DNA of 64,000 bases from Bacteroidetes bacterium GWF2_38_335 (GCA_001769535.1 MEOH01000020.1:22160-86159), one strand, 5' to 3'; positions 43,875 to 54,046 are shown, numbered from the stretch's first letter. The notes: a model not told the origin generated them from the sequence alone. A program made the numbers and translations.

Positions 43875-44231
43875 ATGAAAAAACCACATTTGCTCTCAAT
43901 GCTCTTGGTCGTATTTTTGTTGATGTTTTCCTTCTGCAAAAAAGTAGATGTCCCAAAAGATACTCCCGGTTGTATCAAAGATAAAATCAAACAAATCCAA
44001 AAAGATGAGGTGCGCAATCCTCCGGCCAAAGTATATAAGTGCGTTTACGAGGGACAAACGGTGTTTTATTTTCCTTCGTACTGCTGTGACATTCCCGGTG
44101 TATTGTATGACACAAACTGTAACCTGATTTGCCAGCCCGATGGCGGTTTAACAGGTGATGGCGATGGCACCTGTACCGATTTTTTTGATGAAAGAACCAA
44201 TGTTGAACTGATTTGGGAAGATGACAGGTAA
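43875..44231 (+). CDS. DUF6970-like lipoprotein
   Basis: The 118-residue protein has a lipoprotein signal (LMFSFC). The mature region contains six further cysteines within KCVYEGQTVFYFPSYCC and the following DTNCNLICQPDGG, and ends FDERTNVELIWEDDR. The Cys-rich strand pattern with PSYCCD matches a small family of Bacteroidota lipoproteins (DUF6970 as I recall). Function unknown. Confidence 0.65.
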   Translation: MKKPHLLSMLLVVFLLMFSFCKKVDVPKDTPGCIKDKIKQIQKDEVRNPPAKVYKCVYEGQTVFYFPSYCCDIPGVLYDTNCNLICQPDGGLTGDGDGTCTDFFDERTNVELIWEDDR

Positions 44232-44372
44232 AGTGAAAAATTCAAGTTTTTCCTTTATTTATTTCGTTTTTAATTTTATTTTTACCGCAATAGTGAACAT
44301 ATATTCAGAAAATTAATCAATAACCATTAAGTTGATTTATCTTAAAATTATTGATTTAAAATATTTTTATTA

Positions 44373-45734
44373 ATGAAAAAGAACATAGTTGTTTTAATAA
44401 TCTTTTTTTTAGGCTTTTGGATCGTTTTTCAAGGCCTTCAAAATAAATCCGTTTATGATAATACATTTGGCAAATTATATAATAATTGGGTAAACATAAA
44501 CGGAAACAGAATGCTGGCTGATGTGCCATATATTAGTTTGAAAAATGAAAATTATTCAAACTGGGATGCATACAGTTATAATTACGTCAGAGAAAACGGT
44601 TACTATAATAATCCATTCGGAGAAAGAATTTTTGCATTTTTTCCAATGTTTCCTTATATCTGGAGATTCTTGCACATACCGCCTGTTGGAATATTGTTCT
44701 ATAATTTCATTTTGTTTGGAATTTCACTTTTAATACTTATAAAATTGTTTTCAGACAAAAAATATAATGAAAACCTGCTTATCTTGCTTTCATTACCCAG
44801 TACAATCATCTTTTTTATTCCTTATACTGAAGCCACTTTTCTCTTTTTTATAACAATAGGAATATATGGTTTTATTAAGGATAAATACTGGATTTTGTTC
44901 ATGGGTTTGTTTCTGGCTTCCATGACAAAACCTACTTATATATTTCTGTTTTTATCAATTGTTGGCACAGAAGCCTTCTTTTTAATGGGACATAAAAGGT
45001 ATTTGGAAACAATTAAAAATACATTTTTAAGGATTGCTCCGCTTTTTGCCGGTGCTCTTGCAGTTTCATTGTTGCAATTGCGACAAGGGAGTGGAAGTTT
45101 GATCAAATTTATTGAGGTTCAGAAATACTGGGATCATAAATTTAGTATTCCCCATAACTTAAGAGACTGGTCACATGAGGGTTTTGGAATAAATATGGGA
45201 GTTATTTTTATAATCGCAATTCCCTTTTTCGTATTTGTTTTTCAGAAATATTATAAACAAATAATCGGTTTTTTTAAAGTCGAAAAAAACACCCAAATTG
45301 TTTCGAAAAATGAATATTTGATGGTATTGTCTATGCTGTATACTTCTGGTTTGGCTTTATTTATCATTTTTTTCCAGGGTGGTAGTTTGCACAACTTATT
45401 CAGATACACTATTACTTCTCCATTTTTCTTTATTTTATTTTTAATGGCATTCAATAAAATTAAAGACTTTAAGCTAAACTTCAGATTTTTCATTATATCC
45501 TTATTGTCCTTACAAAGTATTTTTATGGTTAGTTTCGCAAATTGTTCAGGTATCTGGAACTTTTCTGACTTTGGATTGATCCTGTTGATTGCTGCTTCAT
45601 ATTTTTGGGTATTTCAGGATTTTTCTTCTAATATTTTCTACAAGATAGGGTTGTATTTAACGTGTTTTATGAACATCGTATGGACAACTTATTTGTTTAA
45701 CATGTACCTTAGTAATGGTTGGATTTTTGCATAA
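44373..45734 (+). CDS. PIG-V/GT39-like membrane mannosyltransferase candidate
   Basis: The 453-residue integral membrane protein has about ten helices. The first extracytoplasmic loop has WDAYSYNYVRENGYY (about 68-82) and FAFFPMFPYIW, which resembles the WDxxxY...GY...FFPL.P pattern of PIG-V-type mannosyltransferases, enzymes that use a dolichol- or undecaprenyl-phosphate-linked sugar. No acceptor is known. It is isolated from other glycosylation genes. Confidence 0.6.
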   Translation: MKKNIVVLIIFFLGFWIVFQGLQNKSVYDNTFGKLYNNWVNINGNRMLADVPYISLKNENYSNWDAYSYNYVRENGYYNNPFGERIFAFFPMFPYIWRFLHIPPVGILFYNFILFGISLLILIKLFSDKKYNENLLILLSLPSTIIFFIPYTEATFLFFITIGIYGFIKDKYWILFMGLFLASMTKPTYIFLFLSIVGTEAFFLMGHKRYLETIKNTFLRIAPLFAGALAVSLLQLRQGSGSLIKFIEVQKYWDHKFSIPHNLRDWSHEGFGINMGVIFIIAIPFFVFVFQKYYKQIIGFFKVEKNTQIVSKNEYLMVLSMLYTSGLALFIIFFQGGSLHNLFRYTITSPFFFILFLMAFNKIKDFKLNFRFFIISLLSLQSIFMVSFANCSGIWNFSDFGLILLIAASYFWVFQDFSSNIFYKIGLYLTCFMNIVWTTYLFNMYLSNGWIFA

Positions 45735-45810
45735 CTAATTACTTATTTTCAGGCCAGATGCGGAAGCTCTATGAAATAGTAAAATTATTATTTATAACAG
45801 TCAATTACTT

Positions 45811-46506
45811 ATGAAGAAATATTTGTTTATAGGCTTTACTTTAATGGCTGTTATTTCAATGTGTCAGAATGTAAGAATTCAAACAGACTGGGCAAATATG
45901 AAAAGATATTCTGCGGAAAATAAAAAACTCGGGTTGCCGGCTCAAAATGAAAACCGGATTGTTTTTATGGGTAATTCCATTACCGAATTCTGGAAAATAA
46001 TTGACAGCAGTTTTTTTGAAGGTAATTCTTATGTCAATCGCGGTATCAGCGGACAAACCACTCCGCAAATGCTGATCAGATTCAGACAGGACGTCATTGA
46101 TCTGAAACCAAAAGTTGTCGTTATTCTTGCCGGTATCAATGATATTGCTGAAAATACCGGTCCAACCACCATTGAGGATATTTATGGCAATATTGTTTCT
46201 ATGGCAGAACTTGCTTCAGCAAACGGAATTAAAACAATTATTTCATCAGTGCTCCCTGCAAATAATTTTCCATGGCGACCGGATATCAAACCGGCTGAAA
46301 AAGTAATCGAACTTAATTCCCTTCTGGAAAAATACTGCGTTGAAAACGGTATTGTTTATCTGGATTACTATTCCTCTATGGTCGATTCCCAAAAAGGACT
46401 GGATGAAAAATATACTGATGATGGTGTACATCCAACGCTGGCAGGATATCAAATCATGGAACCGCTGCTTGAAAATGAAATAATCAAGATTTTAGAAATG
46501 AGGTAA
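45811..46506 (+). CDS. SGNH-family acylhydrolase
   Basis: The 231-residue protein has an export signal (AVISMCQ, possibly a lipobox) and all four blocks: GNSIT with Ser56, GISGQTT (78-84), GIND with Asn110, and DGVHP with Asp204 and His207. It is closest to periplasmic GDSL-like esterases that deacetylate sugars. Substrate unknown. It has no obvious operon partner. Confidence 0.88.
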   Translation: MKKYLFIGFTLMAVISMCQNVRIQTDWANMKRYSAENKKLGLPAQNENRIVFMGNSITEFWKIIDSSFFEGNSYVNRGISGQTTPQMLIRFRQDVIDLKPKVVVILAGINDIAENTGPTTIEDIYGNIVSMAELASANGIKTIISSVLPANNFPWRPDIKPAEKVIELNSLLEKYCVENGIVYLDYYSSMVDSQKGLDEKYTDDGVHPTLAGYQIMEPLLENEIIKILEMR

Positions 46507-46616
46507 TGCATTTATGGTTCTGTTTTTGCATAAAATGGAAACATTTTTTCTTCTTACATAAAGTTAATAAAAAGCAAATGTGTCCGGGGTGGATTTCATA
46601 TCTGCAAAATCCGTAT

Positions 46617-46624
46617 AAATTTGC
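46617..46624 (+). promoter_or_regulatory. -7 box TAAATTTG of the LysM hydrolase gene
   Basis: Exact TAnnTTTG, 16 bp before the ATG at 46641; a TTTC about 20 nt upstream may serve as the -33 element. Confidence 0.55.
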
Positions 46625-46640
46625 GTTTTAACAAATACAA

Positions 46641-47603
46641 ATGGAAAAGCGTAAGCTCCTTATAATTGTCCTTTTATTTTTTTTTGTAAAACTTCAAATT
46701 TTTGCACAGGCGCCGGAATTTAAGGAAATTCGCGACAGCGCTGATTATCCCTTTATTCTGTACCTGCCTTCAAAAGACATTTGTCCTGGTCCGCTACCTG
46801 TAATCGTTTTTCTCCATGGTCGCAGTTTGTCGGGCACTGATCTGAGTCTGGTTAAACGTTACGGCGTGATTGATGCCATTGAAAGAGGACGAAAAATTCC
46901 GGCCATCGTTATCGCCCCACAGGTAAACAGACCACATTCATGGGAGCCAGATAAAGTTCTGACAGTTCTCAATTATGTGCAGAAAAATTATAAAACCGAT
47001 CTTTCACGTGTATATGTGGTTGGAATGAGTCTGGGTGGATATGGAACTTTCCATTTTGCCGGGAAATACCCCGAACGAGTGGCTGCAGCAGTTGCTTTAT
47101 GTGGTGGCGGAAATGTTAATGATGCCTGCAATATTGCCAAAACAAATATCTGGATTCAGCACGGTCAAAAGGATGTTGCTGTTCTCAGTTCCGAGTCTGT
47201 TAAAATGTATGATGCCATTAAAGCATGCAATCCTGTTGGCAAGTGTGAGCTGACTCTTTACCCGAATCTTGGTCACAGTGAATTGGCCCGGGAGTTTACA
47301 AAAGATACGCTGTATAACTGGATTTTTCAGTTTAAATTATCTGATACTCTGGCTTCAAAAATTGTTTTTAATGATACCATTTCATCGGTTAAAAAGCCTG
47401 AAAAAGAAATTAGCCATAACACCGGAAAAATAGAAAAAGATAATAAAACAGATAAAAAAGCAGCCTATCATACCATCCGAAAGGGAGACACCTTATATGC
47501 CCTTGCACTGAAATATGGAACCACCGTTAAAAAACTTTGTGCGCTGAACGGACTTCAGGAAAACACCATTTTGAATATTGGCCAGAAAATTAAATTGAGA
47601 TAG
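46641..47603 (+). CDS. alpha/beta hydrolase with C-terminal LysM domain
   Basis: The 320-residue exported protein (signal ending FAQA) has a dienelactone-hydrolase/esterase-D-like domain with Ser130 in GMSLGG, Asp178 (QHGQKD) and His212 (LGHSE) as triad. After a Lys-rich linker, a LysM module (about 276-320, YHTIRKGDTLYALALKYGTTVKKL) binds peptidoglycan or chitin-like glycans. It is thus likely an esterase held at the cell wall; substrate unknown. Confidence 0.85.
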   Translation: MEKRKLLIIVLLFFFVKLQIFAQAPEFKEIRDSADYPFILYLPSKDICPGPLPVIVFLHGRSLSGTDLSLVKRYGVIDAIERGRKIPAIVIAPQVNRPHSWEPDKVLTVLNYVQKNYKTDLSRVYVVGMSLGGYGTFHFAGKYPERVAAAVALCGGGNVNDACNIAKTNIWIQHGQKDVAVLSSESVKMYDAIKACNPVGKCELTLYPNLGHSELAREFTKDTLYNWIFQFKLSDTLASKIVFNDTISSVKKPEKEISHNTGKIEKDNKTDKKAAYHTIRKGDTLYALALKYGTTVKKLCALNGLQENTILNIGQKIKLR

Positions 47604-47698
47604 TTAAGAAATTAAACTGTACAGTCTAATTTTATTAAATTAAAAAAGCAACCCAATAAAAGACTCTGACGTCTAATATTTTTAGAAATAAAGTTGAC

Positions 47699-47706
47699 TA
47701 ATTTTG
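47699..47706 (+). promoter_or_regulatory. -7 box TAATTTTG of the propeller-like protein gene
   Basis: Exact TAnnTTTG, 16 bp before the ATG at 47723; the -33 element is not clear. Confidence 0.5.
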
Positions 47707-47722
47707 CACAAAACCTTACAAT

Positions 47723-49585
47723 ATGAAAACATTTTTTCACCTATTCTTTGCACTTTTCACCATCATTAATTTACACGCACAGGAATGGACTGTGATAGAA
47801 ATAGGTACAACACCAAACGACAAAGCATATTCGGTATGGGTTGGGAAAGGTCACAACGACGGTGTGAACAGAATTTATGTAACCACCCGGGGCGAAGCCA
47901 CCGACGGTGGAATTTATGAATATACATTCGATGGTACAAACTGGTCGATGACCGGAACTGTTGGAACCGGACTTAGAAATTTGGTAACCATTACCCTGGG
48001 TGACGGACGAAATGACGGCGTGATCAGAATGTATGCAGTAGAGTGGGGAAGTACATTAAGCAATTTTTATGAATATACCTGGAATGGTTCGTCATGGGAC
48101 AGAGTAACCATTGCCAGTCCGGGAAAACCCATGGCCTCAGTTATGGTTGCAGATTCAAGGGGAGACGGAGTCAACAGGGTTGTAGTCGGCGGATACATCA
48201 TTCAACGCGAATACACATGGAACGGAACAGGCTGGGATGCCATTGACATCAGTACTACGCATGGATCAGAAGGTCCTGCTATTTTTGGTGATGGCCGAAA
48301 TGAAGGCATAACCAGATATTATGCGCCGGGAAATCATGTGAAGGAATTCAACTGGGGCGGTGCTGCGTGGAGTGAAACAGGTGCGCTTTCTGCTCCAAGC
48401 GGCTGGGCCGAAGCTGTTGCGGTAAGCGATGCCAGAAATGACGGTACAAACAGGGTTTATTATCAGGATGCCAATGGTCAGTTTGAGATGACTTGGGATG
48501 GAGCCGCATGGCAATCACAGTCCATCGGTACAAGAGTTGGTCGTTCCTATCTTTATACTGCAAAAACCAAAAGTGACGGAAAAAACTACCTGTATAACAC
48601 CGATATAGCTTCACCTTTCAGGGAAATGCGGTATAACAGTACCATTTCTTCTTACGAATATACCGATATTGATGCAGCAACCGGAGCAACCGGATTGGTT
48701 GATGCAGGAAACGGAAGAAACGACAATGTGGTTCGAATTTATATTCCCGGCTACACCAACGGAAAAGTGTATGAAATAACCAACGAAAATCCTTTTGTAC
48801 TTACAATTCCGCCCGTTGTCAGCGGTGAAAACATGCTTTGTCCGGGTCAAACAACTGTTTTGGGTACAGGCATTTATGACAGTTATCAATGGTACCGCAG
48901 ATATTACGGCTCAGGAGTTACCGATCCAATTCCGGGCGCCACAAGCCAAACACTTACCATTGATTATAATGACTATGCTGCATCTTACGTGACTGTTGAA
49001 GTAGTATTTCACGGAGAATCATTCATCAGTGATGAGTTTTTCATTGATGGATGGGCTTTCATGTCACCCACAGTGATGTCAACAGGCGATTTTACAGTTG
49101 GAGGCAGCGGTGAATCTGTATTGTGCGAAGGCGATACCATGTATTTTACTTTGATGGACCCATATAATACCAATATTATCTGGACATTAAACCGAACAAC
49201 TATTCCCGGTGAAAACGGACAAGTGCTCGAAGTAACCGAAGAAGGTGATTATTATGTAACCGGAGCGCCTGCCGAATGCCCGGGTTATATCCAGGGTCCG
49301 GGTGTCGTACTCACTGTAGTTTACTACGATCCCAGCAGCGTTTCTGAAACCGATGATTTTAAAATCAAGGTGTACCCAAATCCTGCAAAAGAACTGATAA
49401 AAATAGACTGTAATTTAAACCTTGACGGAAAAACATGGGTAATTACAGATTTTACAGGAAAAAAAGTTGCATTGGATGTACTTGATAACCAACATAATAT
49501 CGATGTCTCTGCTTTGCCTGCCGGAATGTATATTTTGAAAATCAATATGGGAACACCGGTGCAATTTAAGATTGTCAAAGACTGA
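47723..49585 (+). CDS. repeat surface protein with T9SS type A tail
   Basis: The 620-residue protein has a signal peptide (NLHAQ) and about seven repeats of some 50 residues of the kind DGRNDGVIRMY plus YTWNGSSWDRVTI (about 20-360), like a propeller of FG-GAP/TolB type. An Ig-like part follows (about 370-530, with two cysteines), then the sorting tail from about residue 540 (YPNPAKELI, GMYILKI). It is a predicted T9SS cargo without an enzyme motif. Confidence 0.8.
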   Translation: MKTFFHLFFALFTIINLHAQEWTVIEIGTTPNDKAYSVWVGKGHNDGVNRIYVTTRGEATDGGIYEYTFDGTNWSMTGTVGTGLRNLVTITLGDGRNDGVIRMYAVEWGSTLSNFYEYTWNGSSWDRVTIASPGKPMASVMVADSRGDGVNRVVVGGYIIQREYTWNGTGWDAIDISTTHGSEGPAIFGDGRNEGITRYYAPGNHVKEFNWGGAAWSETGALSAPSGWAEAVAVSDARNDGTNRVYYQDANGQFEMTWDGAAWQSQSIGTRVGRSYLYTAKTKSDGKNYLYNTDIASPFREMRYNSTISSYEYTDIDAATGATGLVDAGNGRNDNVVRIYIPGYTNGKVYEITNENPFVLTIPPVVSGENMLCPGQTTVLGTGIYDSYQWYRRYYGSGVTDPIPGATSQTLTIDYNDYAASYVTVEVVFHGESFISDEFFIDGWAFMSPTVMSTGDFTVGGSGESVLCEGDTMYFTLMDPYNTNIIWTLNRTTIPGENGQVLEVTEEGDYYVTGAPAECPGYIQGPGVVLTVVYYDPSSVSETDDFKIKVYPNPAKELIKIDCNLNLDGKTWVITDFTGKKVALDVLDNQHNIDVSALPAGMYILKINMGTPVQFKIVKD

Positions 49586-49681
49586 TTAATTTCTGACATT
49601 TAGAAATATTTAACAGTTTTTTAAAACGCAGATAGATTGTAAAACAATATCTTCGTCAATTATTAACTTAATAATTACAAA

Positions 49682-50221
49682 ATGTCAATTTTTAGTTTTG
49701 GTGAATACAAAGACGGAATCCCATTCAAGGTTTTAGATGAAAGACGTATGCGTGCGAGTGCCGGAATAATGTTCCTGATTGGGCTGATTGCTTCCATAAA
49801 TGGTTTTGCTTATAAAAGATATGAGGTTATTCCGATTACCATAGGAATTTTAGTTGTAAATTTTTTAATTGGATTATTTATAAATCCGAAATATTCACCA
49901 ACCGTTTTAATTGCCTGGTTATTTGTAAGAAAGCAGACCAAAATACCTATTGGTGCCGTACAAAAGAAATTCGCATGGAGTTTAGGTTTATTGTTGTCTT
50001 CGGCAATATTTGTTTTGTCATTGTTCTTACAGGAAGATGCTTCATATTTTGAACCGGTTTGCATGCTTTGCATGATTTGTTTGTTTATTCTGTATTTGGA
50101 AACAGCTTTTGCTATTTGCCTCGGATGCAAATTATATCACTTTTTTATTTGGGCAAAGATTCTACCTAAACCAAAGGAAAGACCAAATTGCATGGGAGAT
50201 AGTTGCGAAGTAAAAAACTGA
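49682..50221 (+). CDS. DUF4395-like membrane protein
   Basis: The 179-residue protein has four hydrophobic segments and the Cys motifs CMLCMICL and FAICLGCKLYH, which fit the conserved cysteine pattern of DUF4395. A last PNCMGDSCEVKN tail adds two more cysteines. Members are of unknown function and often near thiol-redox proteins; none is here. Confidence 0.7.
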   Translation: MSIFSFGEYKDGIPFKVLDERRMRASAGIMFLIGLIASINGFAYKRYEVIPITIGILVVNFLIGLFINPKYSPTVLIAWLFVRKQTKIPIGAVQKKFAWSLGLLLSSAIFVLSLFLQEDASYFEPVCMLCMICLFILYLETAFAICLGCKLYHFFIWAKILPKPKERPNCMGDSCEVKN

Positions 50222-50393
50222 TTAATATTTGATAATTAAGAAAACAGGTTTTTTACCCTCACAAAAATTCTTTATTATTGTATTTTTTTTGAAAGGAATT
50301 GAAAAAGATATGATGTCCCAATTCATAAAAAACCGTATTGATATTATCATATAATGTTCCTTCTGACAATATTTTAAACTGTAAAACAAACAG

Positions 50394-51857
50394 ATGAAAA
50401 AATTTAATTTTAGTCAGGTCAATTACCCATTGCTAATTATCATTTTAGTTTATTGTACATTTTTTTGCCTGGTATCCCTGGTTAATCATTACAATTTCAG
50501 AACTTATGCATGGGATCTGGGAATCAACAACAATGCCTTGTTTGATTATTCCCATTTCAGATGGAACGATAATATGGTGATGCAACCACAATTTGACAAT
50601 GTGCTCAGCGATCATTTTAGTCTGATACCCTTACTCGTTTCTCCATTAGCTTGGATTTTTGGAAGCTACACTATGCTTTTGGTGCAGATAGCCGGAATAT
50701 TATTCGGAGGCTTTGGTGTTTATCGCCTGATAAAAGCCATGACAGGCAATGAGACTTACTCACTTTTAGCCATAATCCATTTCTTTTCATTGTGGGGAGT
50801 TTATTCTGCTCTGTCTTTTGACTATCATGACAATGTAATGGCAGCCATGTTTGTTCCATGGTTTATTTTGTTTTTCAGGGAAGAAAAATGGAAATGGGCA
50901 ACTTTCTATTTTGTTTTGATTCTGATAAGTAAAGAAAATATGGCTTTCTGGGCAATATTCATCAGTATTGGTCTGCTGGTCCTTCATTATCGCGAAAAAA
51001 CAAAAATTAAAGCATCATTATTATATTCTGCTACGGCATTTGCATATTTTGTTTTTATTCTGAAAGTTGTAATTCCAGCACTTTCAAATGAAAACAGGGA
51101 ATATCTCCATTTTCATTATGATGCGCTGGGAAAAACGATGGGAGAGGCATTGCAGACGATTTTTGAAAGACCAAGGTATGCTTTTTCACTTTTATTTGAG
51201 AACCAACTGAAAGATCCTTTGTTTAACGGACAAAAAACAGAGTTGCATTTTGTGATTTTATTATCAGGAGGAGTGGCCTTGTTTTACAAACCTCAGTATT
51301 TGCTTATGCTGATACCAATTTTTGCTCAGAAACTTTTTAGTAATGATCCGGGAAAATGGGGAATAAGTTCACATTATTCCATTGAATTTGTTCCAATTAT
51401 GACAATTGCATTATTTCATTGGATTTACACCATGAAATTTAATTATAAAAAATATCTGGCTATTGGAATGACGGTGCTGACCATAGGCACAACCGTCAGT
51501 TTTCTTGAATACAGGGTGGCCCTTTGGTATCAGCCGGAATTTTCAGCCTTTTATCAGCAAAAACACTACCTTACAGATTATGATGTTGAAAAGGTTTACG
51601 ATGCCCTCGAAAAAATTCCAGACAATGCAAAAGTAAGTGCGCAGGGCATGATTGTTCCGCATATGTGTTTCAGAGACTATATCTATCAATGGCCGGTGGT
51701 AGAGGATGCAGAATATGTGATTTTAATTCCTGAGGATAAAAGAAGGTTTCCCTTAAATGAAAAGCAGTACAAACAATTTCTTGGTTGGTATAAATACTCG
51801 CCCGATTGGGAAGTGTTTTTTGAAGATGAAGTTGTGCTTATATTAAAAAGAAAATAA
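50394..51857 (+). CDS. DUF2079-like membrane protein
   Basis: The 487-residue integral membrane protein has YAWDLGINNNALFD (about 37-50) and DHFSLIPLLVSPLAWIF, and LSFDYHDNVMAAMFVPWFILFF and SKENMAFW later, all typical of DUF2079. It is likely a GT-C-like membrane enzyme, but the reaction is unknown. It is convergent with the glycosyltransferase gene across a shared terminator. Confidence 0.82.
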   Translation: MKKFNFSQVNYPLLIIILVYCTFFCLVSLVNHYNFRTYAWDLGINNNALFDYSHFRWNDNMVMQPQFDNVLSDHFSLIPLLVSPLAWIFGSYTMLLVQIAGILFGGFGVYRLIKAMTGNETYSLLAIIHFFSLWGVYSALSFDYHDNVMAAMFVPWFILFFREEKWKWATFYFVLILISKENMAFWAIFISIGLLVLHYREKTKIKASLLYSATAFAYFVFILKVVIPALSNENREYLHFHYDALGKTMGEALQTIFERPRYAFSLLFENQLKDPLFNGQKTELHFVILLSGGVALFYKPQYLLMLIPIFAQKLFSNDPGKWGISSHYSIEFVPIMTIALFHWIYTMKFNYKKYLAIGMTVLTIGTTVSFLEYRVALWYQPEFSAFYQQKHYLTDYDVEKVYDALEKIPDNAKVSAQGMIVPHMCFRDYIYQWPVVEDAEYVILIPEDKRRFPLNEKQYKQFLGWYKYSPDWEVFFEDEVVLILKRK

Positions 51858-51864
51858 ATAAAAA

Positions 51865-51882
51865 ATCCGGTTATTCACCGGA
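51865..51882. terminator. bidirectional terminator
   Basis: ATCCGG-TTATTCA-CCGGAT with A-runs on the left and T8 on the right. The stem overlaps the last codons of the leftward glycosyltransferase gene (stop at 51871), so the leftward gene is terminated within its own 3' end. Confidence 0.8.
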
Positions 51883-52815
51883 TTTTTTTTCATTGTTAAT
51901 ATTTGTTTCACCAATTATATACAAAGGTCTGTTTCTTACATTATCATTGATTCGACTAAGATATTGTCCAATAATGCCAATGCTTATTAATTGAATTCCT
52001 CCGATAAACAATACACTAATCATAAGGGAAGTCCAGCCCTGAACGTAATCCTTTGTAATAAAACGGGAATATAGCGCATAAACAATCATTATAAAAGCAA
52101 CCAAAGAAACAAGAAAGCCGGCATAGGTAACTATTTTCAACGGAAAGTTGGAAAAGGAAGTAACACCATCCATTGCAAAACTCATCATCTTTTTATAGGT
52201 GTAACCGGTTTTTCCTGCATTTCTTTCATCACGGTTGTATTCAATAAAAGTCTGGTTGTATCCTGCCCACGAGATCTGGCCTCTGAGGTATTTATGTTTT
52301 TCGGGCATTTGTTTCAAAATATCGACGATTTTTCTGCTGATAATTCTGAAATCACCGGTATCAACAGGAATATTAACTGAGGTAATTGATTTCAGGATTC
52401 TGTAAAAAATCTTTGCAGTTATTTTTTTCATGATGCTTTCACCTTTTCTGGCTTTTCTGCGCGCATATACAACATCATATCCTTCCCTGAATTTATTGTA
52501 CAGGTCTGTTATCAGTTCAGGCGGGTCCTGCAAATCTGCATCAATAATTACAACTGAATCACCCACACAGGCATCTAGTCCGGCCGTTACAGCCACCTGG
52601 TGACCAAAATTCCTGCTGAAACTGATGTATTTTATCCGCTGGTCGTTTTTGGCCAGTTCTTTTATTAAAATCAGTGAATTATCTTTACTTCCATCATTGA
52701 TAAAAATAAATTCCCAACTGACATTTAAACTGTCAATTACTTTTTTTAAACGGGAATGAAGAAGTGAGATATTCAACTCCTCATTATAAATTGGGATAAT
52801 GACTGATAAATCCAT
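51871..52815 (-). CDS. family 2 glycosyltransferase with two C-terminal TM helices (GtrB/DPM1-like)
   Basis: The 314-residue enzyme has the GT-A fold opening DLSVIIPIYNEE, catalytic-type DADLQDPPE (about 93-101) and IISRKIV; two hydrophobic segments follow at about 230-300. This is the polyprenyl-phosphate glycosyltransferase layout that makes lipid-linked sugars for membrane-embedded transferases; two GT-C-like proteins lie in the window (44373, 58796), though not adjacent. Sugar unknown. Confidence 0.88.
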   Translation of the reverse strand: MDLSVIIPIYNEELNISLLHSRLKKVIDSLNVSWEFIFINDGSKDNSLILIKELAKNDQRIKYISFSRNFGHQVAVTAGLDACVGDSVVIIDADLQDPPELITDLYNKFREGYDVVYARRKARKGESIMKKITAKIFYRILKSITSVNIPVDTGDFRIISRKIVDILKQMPEKHKYLRGQISWAGYNQTFIEYNRDERNAGKTGYTYKKMMSFAMDGVTSFSNFPLKIVTYAGFLVSLVAFIMIVYALYSRFITKDYVQGWTSLMISVLFIGGIQLISIGIIGQYLSRINDNVRNRPLYIIGETNINNEKKSGE

Positions 52816-52982
52816 GTTAAATTATTTTTTACAAACCTACATTTTTTTTAAAAATAAACCTTGAATCAGGGGGAAAAAAACGTCATGATGTGAACCCTGC
52901 GGCAGGCATATAATCCTGCCAATAAATTTCTTTGGATAATAGTATTATAATTCTAAAAATAAGTTAATATATTTGCATCCAT

Positions 52983-53054
52983 GCGGAAGTAGCTCAGTGG
53001 TAGAGCATCAGCTTCCCAAGCTGAGGGTCGCGGGTTCGATCCCCGTTTTCCGCT
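52983..53054 (+). tRNA. tRNA-Gly (anticodon CCC)
   Basis: The cloverleaf is complete: acceptor GCGGAAG/TTTCCGC (one G-T pair), D-arm GCTC/GAGC, anticodon stem TCAGC/GCTGA with loop TTCCCAA (anticodon CCC), T-arm GCGGG-TTCGATC-CCCGT, discriminator T. CCA is not encoded. It reads GGG codons. Confidence 0.93.
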
Positions 53055-53128
53055 CAATAATATCCTTGTCAGTACCGGGTTTCCGGAAGTTGTCTTTATT
53101 GTTCAGCTAATTATTAACCTGAAAAAGT

Positions 53129-54046
53129 ATGGAAGAAACAACAGATATCATTGAAATTGAAGAAATCAATAACCGAAATCCCTGGATAGCTTTTGCCTTT
53201 TCGTTAGTAGCTCCGGGATTGGGCCAGATTTACAATGGTCAGTTAAAAAAAGGAATGTTTTTTTTCACTGTCATCATATTATCTCCCTTTGTTATCGGAA
53301 TTTCTCAATCGCTCACAACTTTTAACGGTTATGTTCTCACATTTGCAATTATTCTCTTATTGAGGATTTATACAATTATTGACGCGATTGTGGTGGCAGT
53401 CAAAACAACTGACTATAAACTGAAAAAAATTAATAATTGGTATTATTATCTGTTGATTTCGATTATTTCAGTTTCCTTTTCATACCTATATGAATGTTCA
53501 TCAATTACAGGCGTTAGGATGTTTGCAATATCGCATGTTAGCCATGCACCAACTCTTGTGCCGGGCGATTATATAATCTGTGATATGGATATATATAAAA
53601 ATAATAAAGTTGAATATGGCGATAATATTATTTTTCTTGGTCCTGATAATAATACTTGGATTTTCAGGGTTGTAGCACTTCCTGGTGATAAAATAAATAT
53701 AAACGAGTCATTTCTGGTTATTAACGGAAAGCCATGTAAATACAGAAAAATTGATGTTAAAACGGAAGATGGTTTGAATTATGCAGAATACATTGAGGAA
53801 CTTCCAAATGGAGTAAAACATGTAATGCGTAAATTGGATGGTTTTATAAATCCCAACATCCCAAAATTCGATAATTTAGTGATCCCTGAGAATTTTTATA
53901 TGGTACTGGGCGATAACAGGGATAATGCCTATGATAGCAGATATTTCGGACTGGTTCCTGAAGACGGAATATATGGAAAGGTTTTGTTCATAGTATGGAG
54001 CACTCAAAAAGGAAGAACGGGTTTAAGTCTTACGAAAAAAAGATAG
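53129..54046 (+). CDS. signal peptidase I-like protein (S26) lacking the catalytic lysine
   Basis: The 305-residue protein opens with a TM2-like part (about 18-125, NPWIAFAFSLVAPGLGQIYNGQ, several helices), followed by an S26 domain. The Ser-containing box SHAPTLVPGDY keeps Ser138, and GDNRDNAYDSRYFG (box E) and VVALPGD (box D) are present. At the position of the general-base Lys (IKR in LepB) it reads IFR: Phe179. Ser without Lys suggests an inactive or altered peptidase, unless another residue substitutes. It follows tRNA-Gly. Confidence 0.8.
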   Translation: MEETTDIIEIEEINNRNPWIAFAFSLVAPGLGQIYNGQLKKGMFFFTVIILSPFVIGISQSLTTFNGYVLTFAIILLLRIYTIIDAIVVAVKTTDYKLKKINNWYYYLLISIISVSFSYLYECSSITGVRMFAISHVSHAPTLVPGDYIICDMDIYKNNKVEYGDNIIFLGPDNNTWIFRVVALPGDKININESFLVINGKPCKYRKIDVKTEDGLNYAEYIEELPNGVKHVMRKLDGFINPNIPKFDNLVIPENFYMVLGDNRDNAYDSRYFGLVPEDGIYGKVLFIVWSTQKGRTGLSLTKKR

